DNA of 64,000 bases, from contig OW818680.1 in assembly GCA_942493055.1 (NCBI GenBank), positions 6,014,001 through 6,078,000 of the forward strand. The letters run 5' to 3'. This document shows, piece by piece, positions 1 to 8,064 of the stretch. The notes under the pieces were generated by a model. The model was given only the letters and a program-made list of their open reading frames with translations, did not search any database and was not told the DNA's origin. Position numbers and translations under genes: made by a program. Within the stretch, counting starts at the first letter, position 1; every line of letters starts with the position of its first letter. The DNA comes from CAIZQW01 sp942493055. GTDB taxonomy: Bacteria; Verrucomicrobiota; Kiritimatiellia; RFP12; UBA1067.

Positions 1-1
1 T

Positions 2-862
2 GCCTATTGTCTCGGCACGCACGCAGTAGGGGCAGCGAGCATCCGTAGCGGTTTGAACCTTGTCGAAGGGCATGCCTCTGTCATTGCACTCATGCAACCG
101 AGCTTTATTGTGGGCGTGCCCGGGTTTCTGCGTAAACTAGGGCGCCATCTTCACGAAAGAGGAGAACCCCCAAAAGGCGTGAAAGGGTTGATTTGTATTG
201 GCGAACCCTTGCGTGATGAGTGGATGCGCTCATCAGCCCTGACTCAGGAGATTGAACGTTTGTGGAAGGCGCCTGCTTTTTCAACCTATTCGTCCTCTGA
301 GATGGTCACGTCCTTCTGCGAATGCTCGGCTCAGCAGGGTGGACATGCCGCACCGGATCTGGGCATTGTCGAGATCGTGGATAAGCGAGGCAATCCAGTG
401 CCGCTGGGCGAGACCGGCGAAGTGGTCGTCACCCCGCTGGGTGTGGAAGGCATGCCGGTGATCCGCTTTCGGACAGGGGATATCGGCTATCTGCTGGACG
501 AGCCCTGCTCCTGCGGTCGCAAGACCGTTCGCTTGAGTCCGATTCTTGGACGACGGGCTCAGATGTTGAAGGTGAAGGGAACGACCTTCTATCCTGCAAC
601 TGTATTTGAAGTGCTGAATGGTATTCCGGAGGTCACGGAATATTATCTGAGTGCCGCGAAGGAAGAGGGCGGTGACGGTGTGCACGTGACGTTAGCGCTC
701 TCAAAAGACACGGCCGACCTGCGCCGGAAGATCCTCGATGCACTGCTGGCGCGTCTGCGTGTTCGCGTGAACATGACGGTTGTGGATGAAGTGACAATTC
801 GTAAACAGGTTTATGTGCCGCAGTCGCGTAAGCCGATTCGATTTTTTGATTTGCGGAAATGA
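2..862 (+). CDS. PaaK-like acyl-CoA ligase (AMP-forming), 5' end outside the window
   Basis: This is the C-terminal part of an adenylate-forming ligase of the phenylacetate-CoA ligase (PaaK) type. The frame is open to the left window edge, so the start is missing; the TTG at 53 lies inside the domain and is not the start. Family features seen are a YSSSEM-like adenylate-binding stretch near 283-303, FRTGDIGYLL around 470, and a CSCGRK segment leading into the small C-terminal domain (GRRAQMLKVKG, then FYPATVFEVL). Such enzymes activate a carboxylic acid as acyl-AMP and then a thioester. The genes behind it (dehydratase, thioesterase, ketosynthase) suggest it loads a starter or intermediate for a lipid or polyene. 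Substrate unknown. An acyl-ACP ligase role is equally possible. Confidence 0.85.
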   Translation, partial: AYCLGTHAVGAASIRSGLNLVEGHASVIALMQPSFIVGVPGFLRKLGRHLHERGEPPKGVKGLICIGEPLRDEWMRSSALTQEIERLWKAPAFSTYSSSEMVTSFCECSAQQGGHAAPDLGIVEIVDKRGNPVPLGETGEVVVTPLGVEGMPVIRFRTGDIGYLLDEPCSCGRKTVRLSPILGRRAQMLKVKGTTFYPATVFEVLNGIPEVTEYYLSAAKEEGGDGVHVTLALSKDTADLRRKILDALLARLRVRVNMTVVDEVTIRKQVYVPQSRKPIRFFDLRK

Positions 863-902
863 CGGGGAGAGCCAGGCTCTTTTCGGACAAGGGGATATCA
901 GT

Positions 903-1253
903 ATGCAAATAAGCGATTTGAAATGTGATGAGCAGAAGGGTGAGGCGACTATTCTTTTTTCATCGGCTGACCCTCTCTTTCGCGGACATTTTGACTATCA
1001 GCCGATTGTTCCCGGTGTTGCGCTGATGGATGCTGTTGTCCAGATTGTGTCACACGTCCGCGGGAAAGAGTTACGCTTAAAAAAAGCTTCGAATGTGAAG
1101 TTCTTTCAAGTGGTCCAGCCTGAGCAGACGTTTCAGCTGAAATTTGAGTGGAGTGAGCAACGTGGCTTTATAAAGGTCCAAGCGAGATTTGATTTTTCTC
1201 CTGAACAGAAAATTGCCGCACTCTCTTGTGAACTGGTGGAGGAAGCACTATGA
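903..1253 (+). CDS. hotdog-fold 3-hydroxyacyl-ACP dehydratase, FabZ/ApeI-like
   Basis: A 116-aa single hotdog domain. The segment FRGHFDYQPIVPGVALMDAV corresponds to the FabZ active-site region (H-F-P-x-x-P-I-x-P-G-V), with the catalytic His kept but the following Pro replaced, as in the ApeI dehydratases of aryl-polyene clusters. It would dehydrate 3-hydroxyacyl-ACP to enoyl-ACP. The ATG at 903 is preferred because AAGGGG lies about 8 nt upstream; an upstream in-frame start at 813 would run inside the ligase gene. Its stop overlaps the next ATG (ATGA), implying translational coupling. Placement between ligase and thioesterase supports a role in a dedicated chain-extension pathway. Confidence 0.8.
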   Translation: MQISDLKCDEQKGEATILFSSADPLFRGHFDYQPIVPGVALMDAVVQIVSHVRGKELRLKKASNVKFFQVVQPEQTFQLKFEWSEQRGFIKVQARFDFSPEQKIAALSCELVEEAL

Positions 1254-1741
1254 TGCATCGAAGACGCGTCCAAAAGATGAGCCATCCTGATTTGGAAGGT
1301 TATCCGCCGTTGTCCACAACGGTTGCGCATCGCGTCGCTTTTTCAGAGGTCGATCCCATGCAGATTGTCTGGTTCGGCCGTTATGCGGTCTATTTTGAAG
1401 AAGCGTCCGCTGCTTTGCGCGATGCATGCGGATTGTCGCATGCGGAATTTTTTGCCGCATTTATCTCGCCCCCCATTGTTTCGTATGAAGTTCAATACTT
1501 GGCGCCGTGCAAGCTGGATGAAATAGTATCCGTGACGGCGACGCTGCACGCCTCAGATGCGGCGCGGCTCAATATGTCTTACCAAGTCCACGGACCGGAT
1601 CATACGTTGCGCGTGGTCGCTAAGACGTCACAGGTCTTTATGGACATGCGGGCGCAAGCCGTCTGCTTTGTTGCGCCTGAAATCTGGACGCGTTGTCTGG
1701 CCCGCTGGAAGAAAGGGGAGTTTGCATGCCTTCAGCGGTAA
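1250..1741 (+). CDS. acyl-CoA/ACP thioesterase, FadM/YbgC (4HBT) type
   Basis: A 163-aa hotdog thioesterase. The N-terminal stretch FSEVDPMQIVWFGRYAVYFEEA matches the 4HBT signature (catalytic Asp in the V-D-P position, aromatic-Y-x-x-Y-F-E-E). The start overlaps the dehydratase stop by 4 nt. A second possible start (MSHPD, 27 nt downstream) would remove an Arg-rich N-terminus. It probably hydrolyses or off-loads an acyl thioester made by the neighbouring enzymes, as ApeK does in aryl-polyene clusters. That assignment is by context; the chain specificity is not visible. Confidence 0.8.
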   Translation: MMHRRRVQKMSHPDLEGYPPLSTTVAHRVAFSEVDPMQIVWFGRYAVYFEEASAALRDACGLSHAEFFAAFISPPIVSYEVQYLAPCKLDEIVSVTATLHASDAARLNMSYQVHGPDHTLRVVAKTSQVFMDMRAQAVCFVAPEIWTRCLARWKKGEFACLQR

Positions 1742-3420
1742 CACCCGTGATTGTTGTCGATCAGGGACTCATCTCCGCTTACGGAGACGGGGTTGCTTGT
1801 TGTGCCGATGGCTTGCTCTCGGGGCGTACGGCCCTTGTAAAGGCAGGAGATGTGTTTCCTTCGCAGCTCAGTGATATGCCAGTCGGCAGGGTTCCCCAAC
1901 TTGGCGCGGGTGTCGGCAGGTTGATGCGACTCCTGGAGCGCTTGTTTGACGCCGGACATTCGATTCCTTCAGATGCCGTGATTTATGCAGCCACAACGGT
2001 TGGCGAGATTGATGTGCTGGAGACGGCTGTCCGTGCCGGCAAGGAAGCGGATGCTGCATCGAGTTGCCTGAGTACTCTGGGCACGCGTGTCGCTGCTCTG
2101 TTGAAGCGTTCGCCTGAGACGGGGGTGACTTTTTCCGCGGCCTGTGCCTCATCGACTGCTGCGCTCGCGATGGCAGCCTCTGCGATCCGGCGCGGCGAGT
2201 TGAGCTGTGCGCTGGTTGTGGGCTGTGACACCCTTTCAGAGTTCGTGCTCTCGGGATTTTCTGCGTTGATGGCCCTCGATGCTCGAGGGGCGCGTCCCTT
2301 TGATCTGGATCGCAAAGGGGTCTCACTGGGCGAAGCTGCCGCGTATGTCGTGCTGATGAGCGAAGAACGGGCAGCGCAGGAAGGACGTGCTGTACAAGGC
2401 TATCTTCATGGCTGGGGCATGACTTGTGACGCGAACCATTTGACAGGGCCCTCGCGAGACGGTGTCCCGCTTTCGGAGGCCATCGAGCAGGCACTCAACC
2501 TCTCTGGCTTGACTGCTGATGACGTGGATGCGATTTGCGCGCATGGCACAGGGACGCTCTATAACGATCAGATGGAGCTGCTCGCGTTTCATCAAGCCAT
2601 GCGGCAACGTCCGGTTCCGCTCTTTTCCGTCAAGGGCGGCATGGGGCATACACTCGGCGCTGCAGGCCTTGCAGAGATGTTGCTCTCGCTGGAATTTTTG
2701 AAGCGCGGGATCATTCCTGCAACCATTGGAATGACAACGCCTTCTCCAGAGGCCATGGGATGGGCCGCTACGGAGGTGCAACCCATTCTGCAGGACGGAG
2801 TCATGCTGACCACTAATTCCGGCTTTGGCGGCGTTAATGTCGCGTTGCTCGTAAGCTACAGTGCAATGAGCAGGGGCGATTCTTTATTATGGACGCAAAG
2901 GCGGAAGGATGTCAGGACACAAGAGAGTCATGAAGCACTGAGTTACGCTACCTTTGTCCCGCCCAAGCATTTTGCGCGCTTCAGCGCTGATGCGCAGCGG
3001 GCTTCACGCGCGCTCGCAGAGCGGTTTTCACAAGAGGGACTCTTCCTGGATGAAGAGCGCCTGTTACGCTGGAATGTGCCGGGGTCGCCTGTTGCACGCG
3101 TTGGACTGTCTGTCTGGAACCGCCAGGGCAGTTTGAAGGTGAATTTCGCCTATTTTGCTGATTATGTCGCTTCTGGAAGTGTGCTCGGGCGCGGACAGCT
3201 CTTTGCGGCAACATTGCCCACCTCTGTTGCCTCCGAGGTCGCTATCGCCTGCCGTTTAATGGGGCCGCTGATGTATGTCGCTGATACGGCTGGCACGGAT
3301 GTCGCTGCGCGTCAGGTTGCCAGACAGTGCATTGCAGACGGACTTGCAGACGCAATGATTTTACTCAATGTCGGCGAAACAGAAATTGAGATTGTTTTTA
3401 TGAAAGAAGGTCCTCTATGA
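1726..3420 (+). CDS. beta-ketoacyl-ACP synthase (KAS II-like) with extra C-terminal KS-like domain
   Basis: A 564-aa protein. Residues about 1-385 form a complete condensing enzyme: nucleophile in AACASSTAAL (Cys near 140), AHGTGT (His near 272) and GGMGHTLGAAG (His near 307), the Cys-His-His triad of decarboxylating ketosynthases. About 175 further residues follow the GFGGVN end of the KS. They include LFAATLPTSVASEVAI and LMGPLMYVADT, which resemble the N-terminal half of ketoacyl-synthase-2 proteins (DUF-type KS partners in aryl-polyene clusters) but lack an evident nucleophile. The start at 1726 has GAAAGGGGAG upstream and overlaps the thioesterase by 16 nt; a GTG at 1693 is possible but has no ribosome-binding site. 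It probably extends a polyene or acyl chain. Confidence 0.85.
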   Translation: MPSAVTPVIVVDQGLISAYGDGVACCADGLLSGRTALVKAGDVFPSQLSDMPVGRVPQLGAGVGRLMRLLERLFDAGHSIPSDAVIYAATTVGEIDVLETAVRAGKEADAASSCLSTLGTRVAALLKRSPETGVTFSAACASSTAALAMAASAIRRGELSCALVVGCDTLSEFVLSGFSALMALDARGARPFDLDRKGVSLGEAAAYVVLMSEERAAQEGRAVQGYLHGWGMTCDANHLTGPSRDGVPLSEAIEQALNLSGLTADDVDAICAHGTGTLYNDQMELLAFHQAMRQRPVPLFSVKGGMGHTLGAAGLAEMLLSLEFLKRGIIPATIGMTTPSPEAMGWAATEVQPILQDGVMLTTNSGFGGVNVALLVSYSAMSRGDSLLWTQRRKDVRTQESHEALSYATFVPPKHFARFSADAQRASRALAERFSQEGLFLDEERLLRWNVPGSPVARVGLSVWNRQGSLKVNFAYFADYVASGSVLGRGQLFAATLPTSVASEVAIACRLMGPLMYVADTAGTDVAARQVARQCIADGLADAMILLNVGETEIEIVFMKEGPL

Positions 3421-4685
3421 AACTAAAGTTAATCTATCCTCGCTGGCCCAAGTTGCTTCATCAAACGGAGTTTCATTTGCCCCCGCATGGACCTGTCTGC
3501 TTTGCAGCGACGCTTCCGAAGGATGTGGAGGTCACTTTTGTCGATGAAAACGTGGATCCGCTTGATATAACGGATTCGCCTGATCTGGTTGCCTTCTCTG
3601 TGATGTTGACCTGCCAGATGCCGCGTGCCTGGGAGATTGCGGATGCGTACCGTGCACGGGGCATCAAGGTGCTCTTTGGCGGTATCTCCACCATGCTTCA
3701 TTCTGATGAGGTGATGTTGCATGCTGACAGCGTCTTTCTGGGCGAGGCCGAGGGACGCATGGGCGCTGTGATTGAAGACTTTAAAGCCGGCCAACTGAAA
3801 CCCGTTTATGACTATCTGCGAAATCCGCCGGATATCAGCCTTGTCGGAACGGCGCGGCGCGATATTCTGAATCGGGAACGCTACAACTTCCGTGGCGTTC
3901 AGATGGTTGATTTGATCCATGCCTCGCGCGGCTGCCGCTTTAACTGCTTTCCCTGCTGCACCCCGTTTTTGGGGGGGCGCGTCTTTCGTCCGCGTCCCAT
4001 CGACAAAGTTGTCGAGGAGATGGCGAGTATTCCCAATAACCGCTTTTTCATTGTGGACAATTCATTGGCGCAGGATGGCAAATGGGAGAAGGAACTGTTC
4101 CGCGCGATTGCGCCCCTCAAGAAGAAATGGGTGTCGCATCCGATTCTGGATGATGATGAAGTGTTGAAGCTGGCTGCGGATGCCGGATGCTGGTATGTCT
4201 ATCAGGCCATTGCCGGCACGACCGAAGGCATGAAACGCCGCATCAAGCGGTTGCACGATTTCGGGATCGGCATCGAGGGCACCATCTTGCTCGGACTCGA
4301 CGACCAGACTGAGGATGATGTCAAACGGTTGGTTGATTTCTTGTTGGAACAGAAGCTCGATATGGCCGAGTTTACGGTGCTGGTGCCCTTCCCGCACACG
4401 CCTGTCCGTGCGCAACTTGAACGCGAAGGGCGGATTTTGCACAACGACTGGGTACGCTATACAGGTTCCGAAGTCGTCTATCGCCCGGCTAAGATGACGC
4501 CGGATACGCTTGAAAAGATGTATCACTATGCCTGGGAGGCGTTCTATCGGGAGGCAGATCCGGCGACGCGTATGGCACGTCTGTTCTTGAGCGTCCTTCA
4601 CAAGGAGTTGAAGGATGGTATAGATCCAGAGCGCGGGCTTGCCAAAAATCGTGTACGGTGGGGAAAGAAGGACGCACCGCAATGA
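3417..4685 (+). CDS. B12-binding-domain radical SAM enzyme 1
   Basis: A 422-aa protein. The N-terminal ~150 residues form a Rossmann-like B12-binding-type domain (FGGISTMLHSDEVMLHADSV, then FLGEAEGRMG). A radical SAM barrel follows with the 4Fe-4S motif GCRFNCFPCC (CX3CX2C, Cys near 172, 176, 179), GTILLGLDDQTEDD and LVPFPHTPVRAQL. This order is that of class B cobalamin-type radical SAM enzymes (BchE/HpnP-like), which catalyse C-methylation, cyclisation or ring contraction. The start overlaps the ketosynthase stop (ATGA). The substrate is probably the acyl or polyene chain of this operon. No DxHxxG motif is visible, which is common in this class, so cobalamin binding is inferred from domain order. 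Confidence 0.85.
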   Translation: MKLKLIYPRWPKLLHQTEFHLPPHGPVCFAATLPKDVEVTFVDENVDPLDITDSPDLVAFSVMLTCQMPRAWEIADAYRARGIKVLFGGISTMLHSDEVMLHADSVFLGEAEGRMGAVIEDFKAGQLKPVYDYLRNPPDISLVGTARRDILNRERYNFRGVQMVDLIHASRGCRFNCFPCCTPFLGGRVFRPRPIDKVVEEMASIPNNRFFIVDNSLAQDGKWEKELFRAIAPLKKKWVSHPILDDDEVLKLAADAGCWYVYQAIAGTTEGMKRRIKRLHDFGIGIEGTILLGLDDQTEDDVKRLVDFLLEQKLDMAEFTVLVPFPHTPVRAQLEREGRILHNDWVRYTGSEVVYRPAKMTPDTLEKMYHYAWEAFYREADPATRMARLFLSVLHKELKDGIDPERGLAKNRVRWGKKDAPQ

Positions 4686-6016
4686 AAATCCTTCTCGTCT
4701 ATTGCAACCCATCGCCTTCACCGTATCCCGTCTACCCGCTGGGCATGTCGGTTGTTGCGCAGGCGCTTGAGAAGGCGGGGCATGCGGTTTTGCAATATGA
4801 CTTGTTTTCACAGGACTTTGATTACGAGCACCTCAAGAAGACGGTCACCGCCGAGACCCCGGGTGTGATTGGGATCTCTTTCCGCAACCTGGACAATGTC
4901 AATGTCTGCGCTGAAGTGCATTATGCGCAACATTTGAGAGGCGCTGTGGATGCGATCCGCTCGGTCTCCCCGGTAAAGATTCTTCTGGGCGGTTCGGGTT
5001 TCTCCGTGATGCCGGAACGGTTGATGGAGGCCTCTGGTGCGGACTATGGCATCCGTGGCGAAGCAGAGCGGACGGTTGTAGAGTTTATTGCGTTGCTGGA
5101 GCAGGGCAAGGAGCCCGCCTCCCGCATCATGGAAGAGTTGAACCCGCTGGATGCTGACGGCATGCTGTCTGCTCATTATTCGGACGAGTTGTTGGCTGCG
5201 TATCAGAAGGGCGGGTGTGTGGTCCCAGTACAGACGAAGCGTGGCTGTCCCCACCACTGCGTATATTGCACCTATCCGTTGCTGGAAGGCTATGTCGTGC
5301 GTCCGCGCAACTCAGCGGACGTCATTGCGGATATCCGCCACCTCCTGGACAAGGGCGTGAAGCAGATCTTCTTTACAGACTCGATTTTCAACGACAGTTT
5401 CGGACATTATAAAAAGCTCGTCGCTGCTATGGCGGAGCAGTGGATTTGTGTGCCATGGACTGGTTTTTTCCGTCCTGACTTTATTGAGCCTGAGGTCATT
5501 CAGCAGATGAAGGCGACAGGGCTTTCATCCGTTGAATTAGGATCAGATGCTGCATCGGATACGACTCTAAAGGCGATGGGAAAACATTTTGACTTTAAGA
5601 CTGTTGAAGAGGCGCAGAAAAGGTTCATTGACGCGGGGATTACAGTTTCGCACTACTTTATGATGGGCGGACCTGGGGAGACGAAAGAGACGGTTGAAGA
5701 GGGGATAGAGAATATTTTGCGCTTGCAAGGCGCAGCCTCTTTCATCTTTTTGGGCATTCGCATATTGCCGGGCACACCGCTTGAAAAGCGCGCGCTTGAC
5801 GAGGGTGTTATCCAGCCGGATACAGATCTCTTTATGCCGGTTTACTACTTCTCACCTACCATTGATAAAGAGTGGCTGGATGAGCGCCTGAAAAGCGCCT
5901 TCAAGAAGAACCGCCACGTCATCTACCCGCCGAACTCCATGGACAGCGGCCTCGCCTTCCTCCATCGCCTCGGCTATGCAGGCATGTCTATTGATATGCT
6001 TCTGAGAAAGAAATAA
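4682..6016 (+). CDS. B12-binding-domain radical SAM enzyme 2 (lipid-biosynthesis type)
   Basis: A 444-aa protein. The N-terminal B12-binding-like domain (YPLGMSVVAQALEKAGHAV, ILLGGSGFSVMPERLMEASG, YGIRGEAE) precedes a radical SAM domain with KRGCPHHCVYCTYP (CX3CX2C, Cys near 188, 192, 195), SVELGSDAAS and FMMGGPGETKETVEEGIENI. From memory, the arrangement is closest to the radical SAM family called lipid-biosynthesis B12/radical SAM, discussed for ladderane-type clusters. ATG 4682 overlaps the upstream TGA (ATGA), with AAGAAGGA upstream; an earlier start at 4658 is less likely. The fused B12 domain and operon position suggest a chain-modifying step. The reaction is unknown. Confidence 0.85.
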   Translation: MKILLVYCNPSPSPYPVYPLGMSVVAQALEKAGHAVLQYDLFSQDFDYEHLKKTVTAETPGVIGISFRNLDNVNVCAEVHYAQHLRGAVDAIRSVSPVKILLGGSGFSVMPERLMEASGADYGIRGEAERTVVEFIALLEQGKEPASRIMEELNPLDADGMLSAHYSDELLAAYQKGGCVVPVQTKRGCPHHCVYCTYPLLEGYVVRPRNSADVIADIRHLLDKGVKQIFFTDSIFNDSFGHYKKLVAAMAEQWICVPWTGFFRPDFIEPEVIQQMKATGLSSVELGSDAASDTTLKAMGKHFDFKTVEEAQKRFIDAGITVSHYFMMGGPGETKETVEEGIENILRLQGAASFIFLGIRILPGTPLEKRALDEGVIQPDTDLFMPVYYFSPTIDKEWLDERLKSAFKKNRHVIYPPNSMDSGLAFLHRLGYAGMSIDMLLRKK

Positions 6017-6027
6017 ATCTCTCTGCG

Positions 6028-8064
6028 ATGAGTACTCCTTCGGATATACGCCCCTTATGTGTCATTCCTGTTTACAATCAGGCGCAGACGTTGCTGTCTG
6101 TTGTTAAGGGGTGTTGTGCGCGGATGGAGTCGGTGCTCGTCGTGGATGATGGCAGTACGGATGCGGATGTGCCGGCGTTGCTGGCTGGTGAAAAAGCTAC
6201 GGTGCTTCGCCATGCAAGCAATCAGGGAAAGGGCGTCGCCTTGCAGACGGCCTTTGCGTATGCGAAGGAACAGGGGTTTACGCATGTGATTACGCTCGAT
6301 GCGGATGCGCAGCATGACCCTGCGGATTTGCCTCTCTTTGAAAAGGCGATCCACGATAACCCAGAGGCGATTGTCTTGGGGGTTCGTGACTTCAGTGTGC
6401 CGAATGTACCGAAGTCGAGTCAGTTTGGACGTGCGTTCTCCAATTTTTGGGTCATGCTTGAGACAGGGGTGAAATGCGCGGATACGCAGTGCGGCTATCG
6501 GGCCTATCCGCTGAAATATCTCTCTACGTTGAAGCTGATTCGAAAGCGCTATGATTTTGAAATCGAGGTGCTGGTGCGCGGACTCTGGGGTGGGTTACCG
6601 CTTGCAGAAGTTCCTGTCCAAACATACTATCCGCCGGCAGATGAACGCATCTCCCACTTCAACAAGGGGACAGACAATTTTTGGCTCAGCCATACGCATG
6701 CCCTGTTTGTGCTTCGCAGATTGCTGCCGATCCCTCAAAAACGGTGGTTCCCGCGCAAGGAGCGTTTGACGTGGCGCGATTTGCTCCACCCGATCGCCCT
6801 CATTAAGCGGTTACTCCATGAACATGTGACACCCCTTGAATTGGGGCTCTCCGCAGGTGTCGGAACGTTTATCGCGTTTCTTCCGATCCCATTTCATACC
6901 ATCGTGATCCTCTATGTGACGACACGCTTAAATTTGAATCGCATTATGGGCATCGCCATTCAAAATCTTTTCATGCCTCCCTTTGGGCCTGGCTTTGCGA
7001 TATGTGTCGGACATCTGATGCTTCATGGCTCTTTTGTTCCGTCGTATGAAGGACACATGGACCTCGCGGGACTTTGGCAGTTTCTCAAACAATTCTTTAC
7101 GGAATGGGTCGTGGGTGCGATCGTGGTGGCACCCATCTTTGCGGTGCTCTTCGGCTGGTTAGTCTTTCTGATTGCCGAGCGGCTTCAGACGAAGACGGCC
7201 ATCAAGGCGAAGGCGCGTGGAAATGCTTTAGGCTTCTGGTTTTTCAAAATGGCGTTGAAGCTTACAGGGTTGCGTGGCGCTTATGGGTTGCTCTATTTTG
7301 TCTGTGCGTATTATACTCTTTTTGATTCCGGGGCAAGAGCCTCGGCGAATGCGTATCTGAGTCGGCGCTTCCCGATGCAGGGACGGCTGGCGCGACTCTT
7401 TACGGTGTATCGACTCTTTATTTCCCAGGGAAAATGTCTCATTGACCGGCAAGCTCTGAATGCCGGGGCCATCACGTTCGACTTCGCAGGTGAGCGCGTC
7501 CGTGAAGTGATGCGGGAACTGGATGGCCTTGGCTTTGTATTGTTGCTGTCGCATGCGGGCGGCTGGCAGTCAGCGCTCCCCTTCTTGCGCAATATGGCAG
7601 GCTCGAAGCGCGTCTCCCTGCTCATGAATGAGGCGGAATCAGCTCTGATTCGAAAACATGTGCGCGGCGATGACGGCGGGTTCCATGTCATTCTGCCGAC
7701 TGATGGACCTGGCTGCGTGGTGGAGATGGTCATGCGTCTGCAACAGGGTGAGGTGGTCTCCATTATGGGGGATCGCGCATACGGCGGGCAGACGGCCCCG
7801 GTCCAGTTTATCGGCGAGGAGGCTCAGTTCCCGGTGAGCGCCTTTGCAGTCGCCCGTGCAGCGAAGTGTCCTGTCGTTGTGCTCTTGGTCCCCAAGACGG
7901 GGCTTAAACGCTACGACATGGAAGTGCTCCACATTCCTGCTTCGGATTCTGCGGATCGTGCGTCTGTGCGCACAGGCCTCCAGCGCTATGCGGATCTGCT
8001 CACAGACTTTACGCGACGTTATCCGCTGCAATGTTTCCTGTTTCATGATGTCTGGAAAAAATAA
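6028..8064 (+). CDS. GT2 glycosyltransferase - DUF2062 - LPLAT acyltransferase fusion
   Basis: A 678-aa, three-part protein. Residues ~8-235 are a family 2 glycosyltransferase (CVIPVYNQAQTL, VVDDGSTD, ITLDADAQHDP as DxD-type site, then a CGYRAYP segment), like dolichyl-phosphate-mannose synthase. Residues ~250-400 are a membrane DUF2062 domain (VTPLELGLSAGVGTFIAFLP, paired hydrophobic helices). Residues ~430-678 are an LpxL/HtrB-like acyltransferase with LLLSHAGGWQSA (HX4-type site) and SIMGDRAYGG. Glycosyltransferase/acyltransferase fusions are a hallmark of aryl-polyene loci (ApeJ-like) and probably attach the acyl product to a glycolipid at the inner membrane. The gene starts 11 nt after the previous stop and overlaps the next gene by 1 nt. 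Confidence 0.85.
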   Translation: MSTPSDIRPLCVIPVYNQAQTLLSVVKGCCARMESVLVVDDGSTDADVPALLAGEKATVLRHASNQGKGVALQTAFAYAKEQGFTHVITLDADAQHDPADLPLFEKAIHDNPEAIVLGVRDFSVPNVPKSSQFGRAFSNFWVMLETGVKCADTQCGYRAYPLKYLSTLKLIRKRYDFEIEVLVRGLWGGLPLAEVPVQTYYPPADERISHFNKGTDNFWLSHTHALFVLRRLLPIPQKRWFPRKERLTWRDLLHPIALIKRLLHEHVTPLELGLSAGVGTFIAFLPIPFHTIVILYVTTRLNLNRIMGIAIQNLFMPPFGPGFAICVGHLMLHGSFVPSYEGHMDLAGLWQFLKQFFTEWVVGAIVVAPIFAVLFGWLVFLIAERLQTKTAIKAKARGNALGFWFFKMALKLTGLRGAYGLLYFVCAYYTLFDSGARASANAYLSRRFPMQGRLARLFTVYRLFISQGKCLIDRQALNAGAITFDFAGERVREVMRELDGLGFVLLLSHAGGWQSALPFLRNMAGSKRVSLLMNEAESALIRKHVRGDDGGFHVILPTDGPGCVVEMVMRLQQGEVVSIMGDRAYGGQTAPVQFIGEEAQFPVSAFAVARAAKCPVVVLLVPKTGLKRYDMEVLHIPASDSADRASVRTGLQRYADLLTDFTRRYPLQCFLFHDVWKK

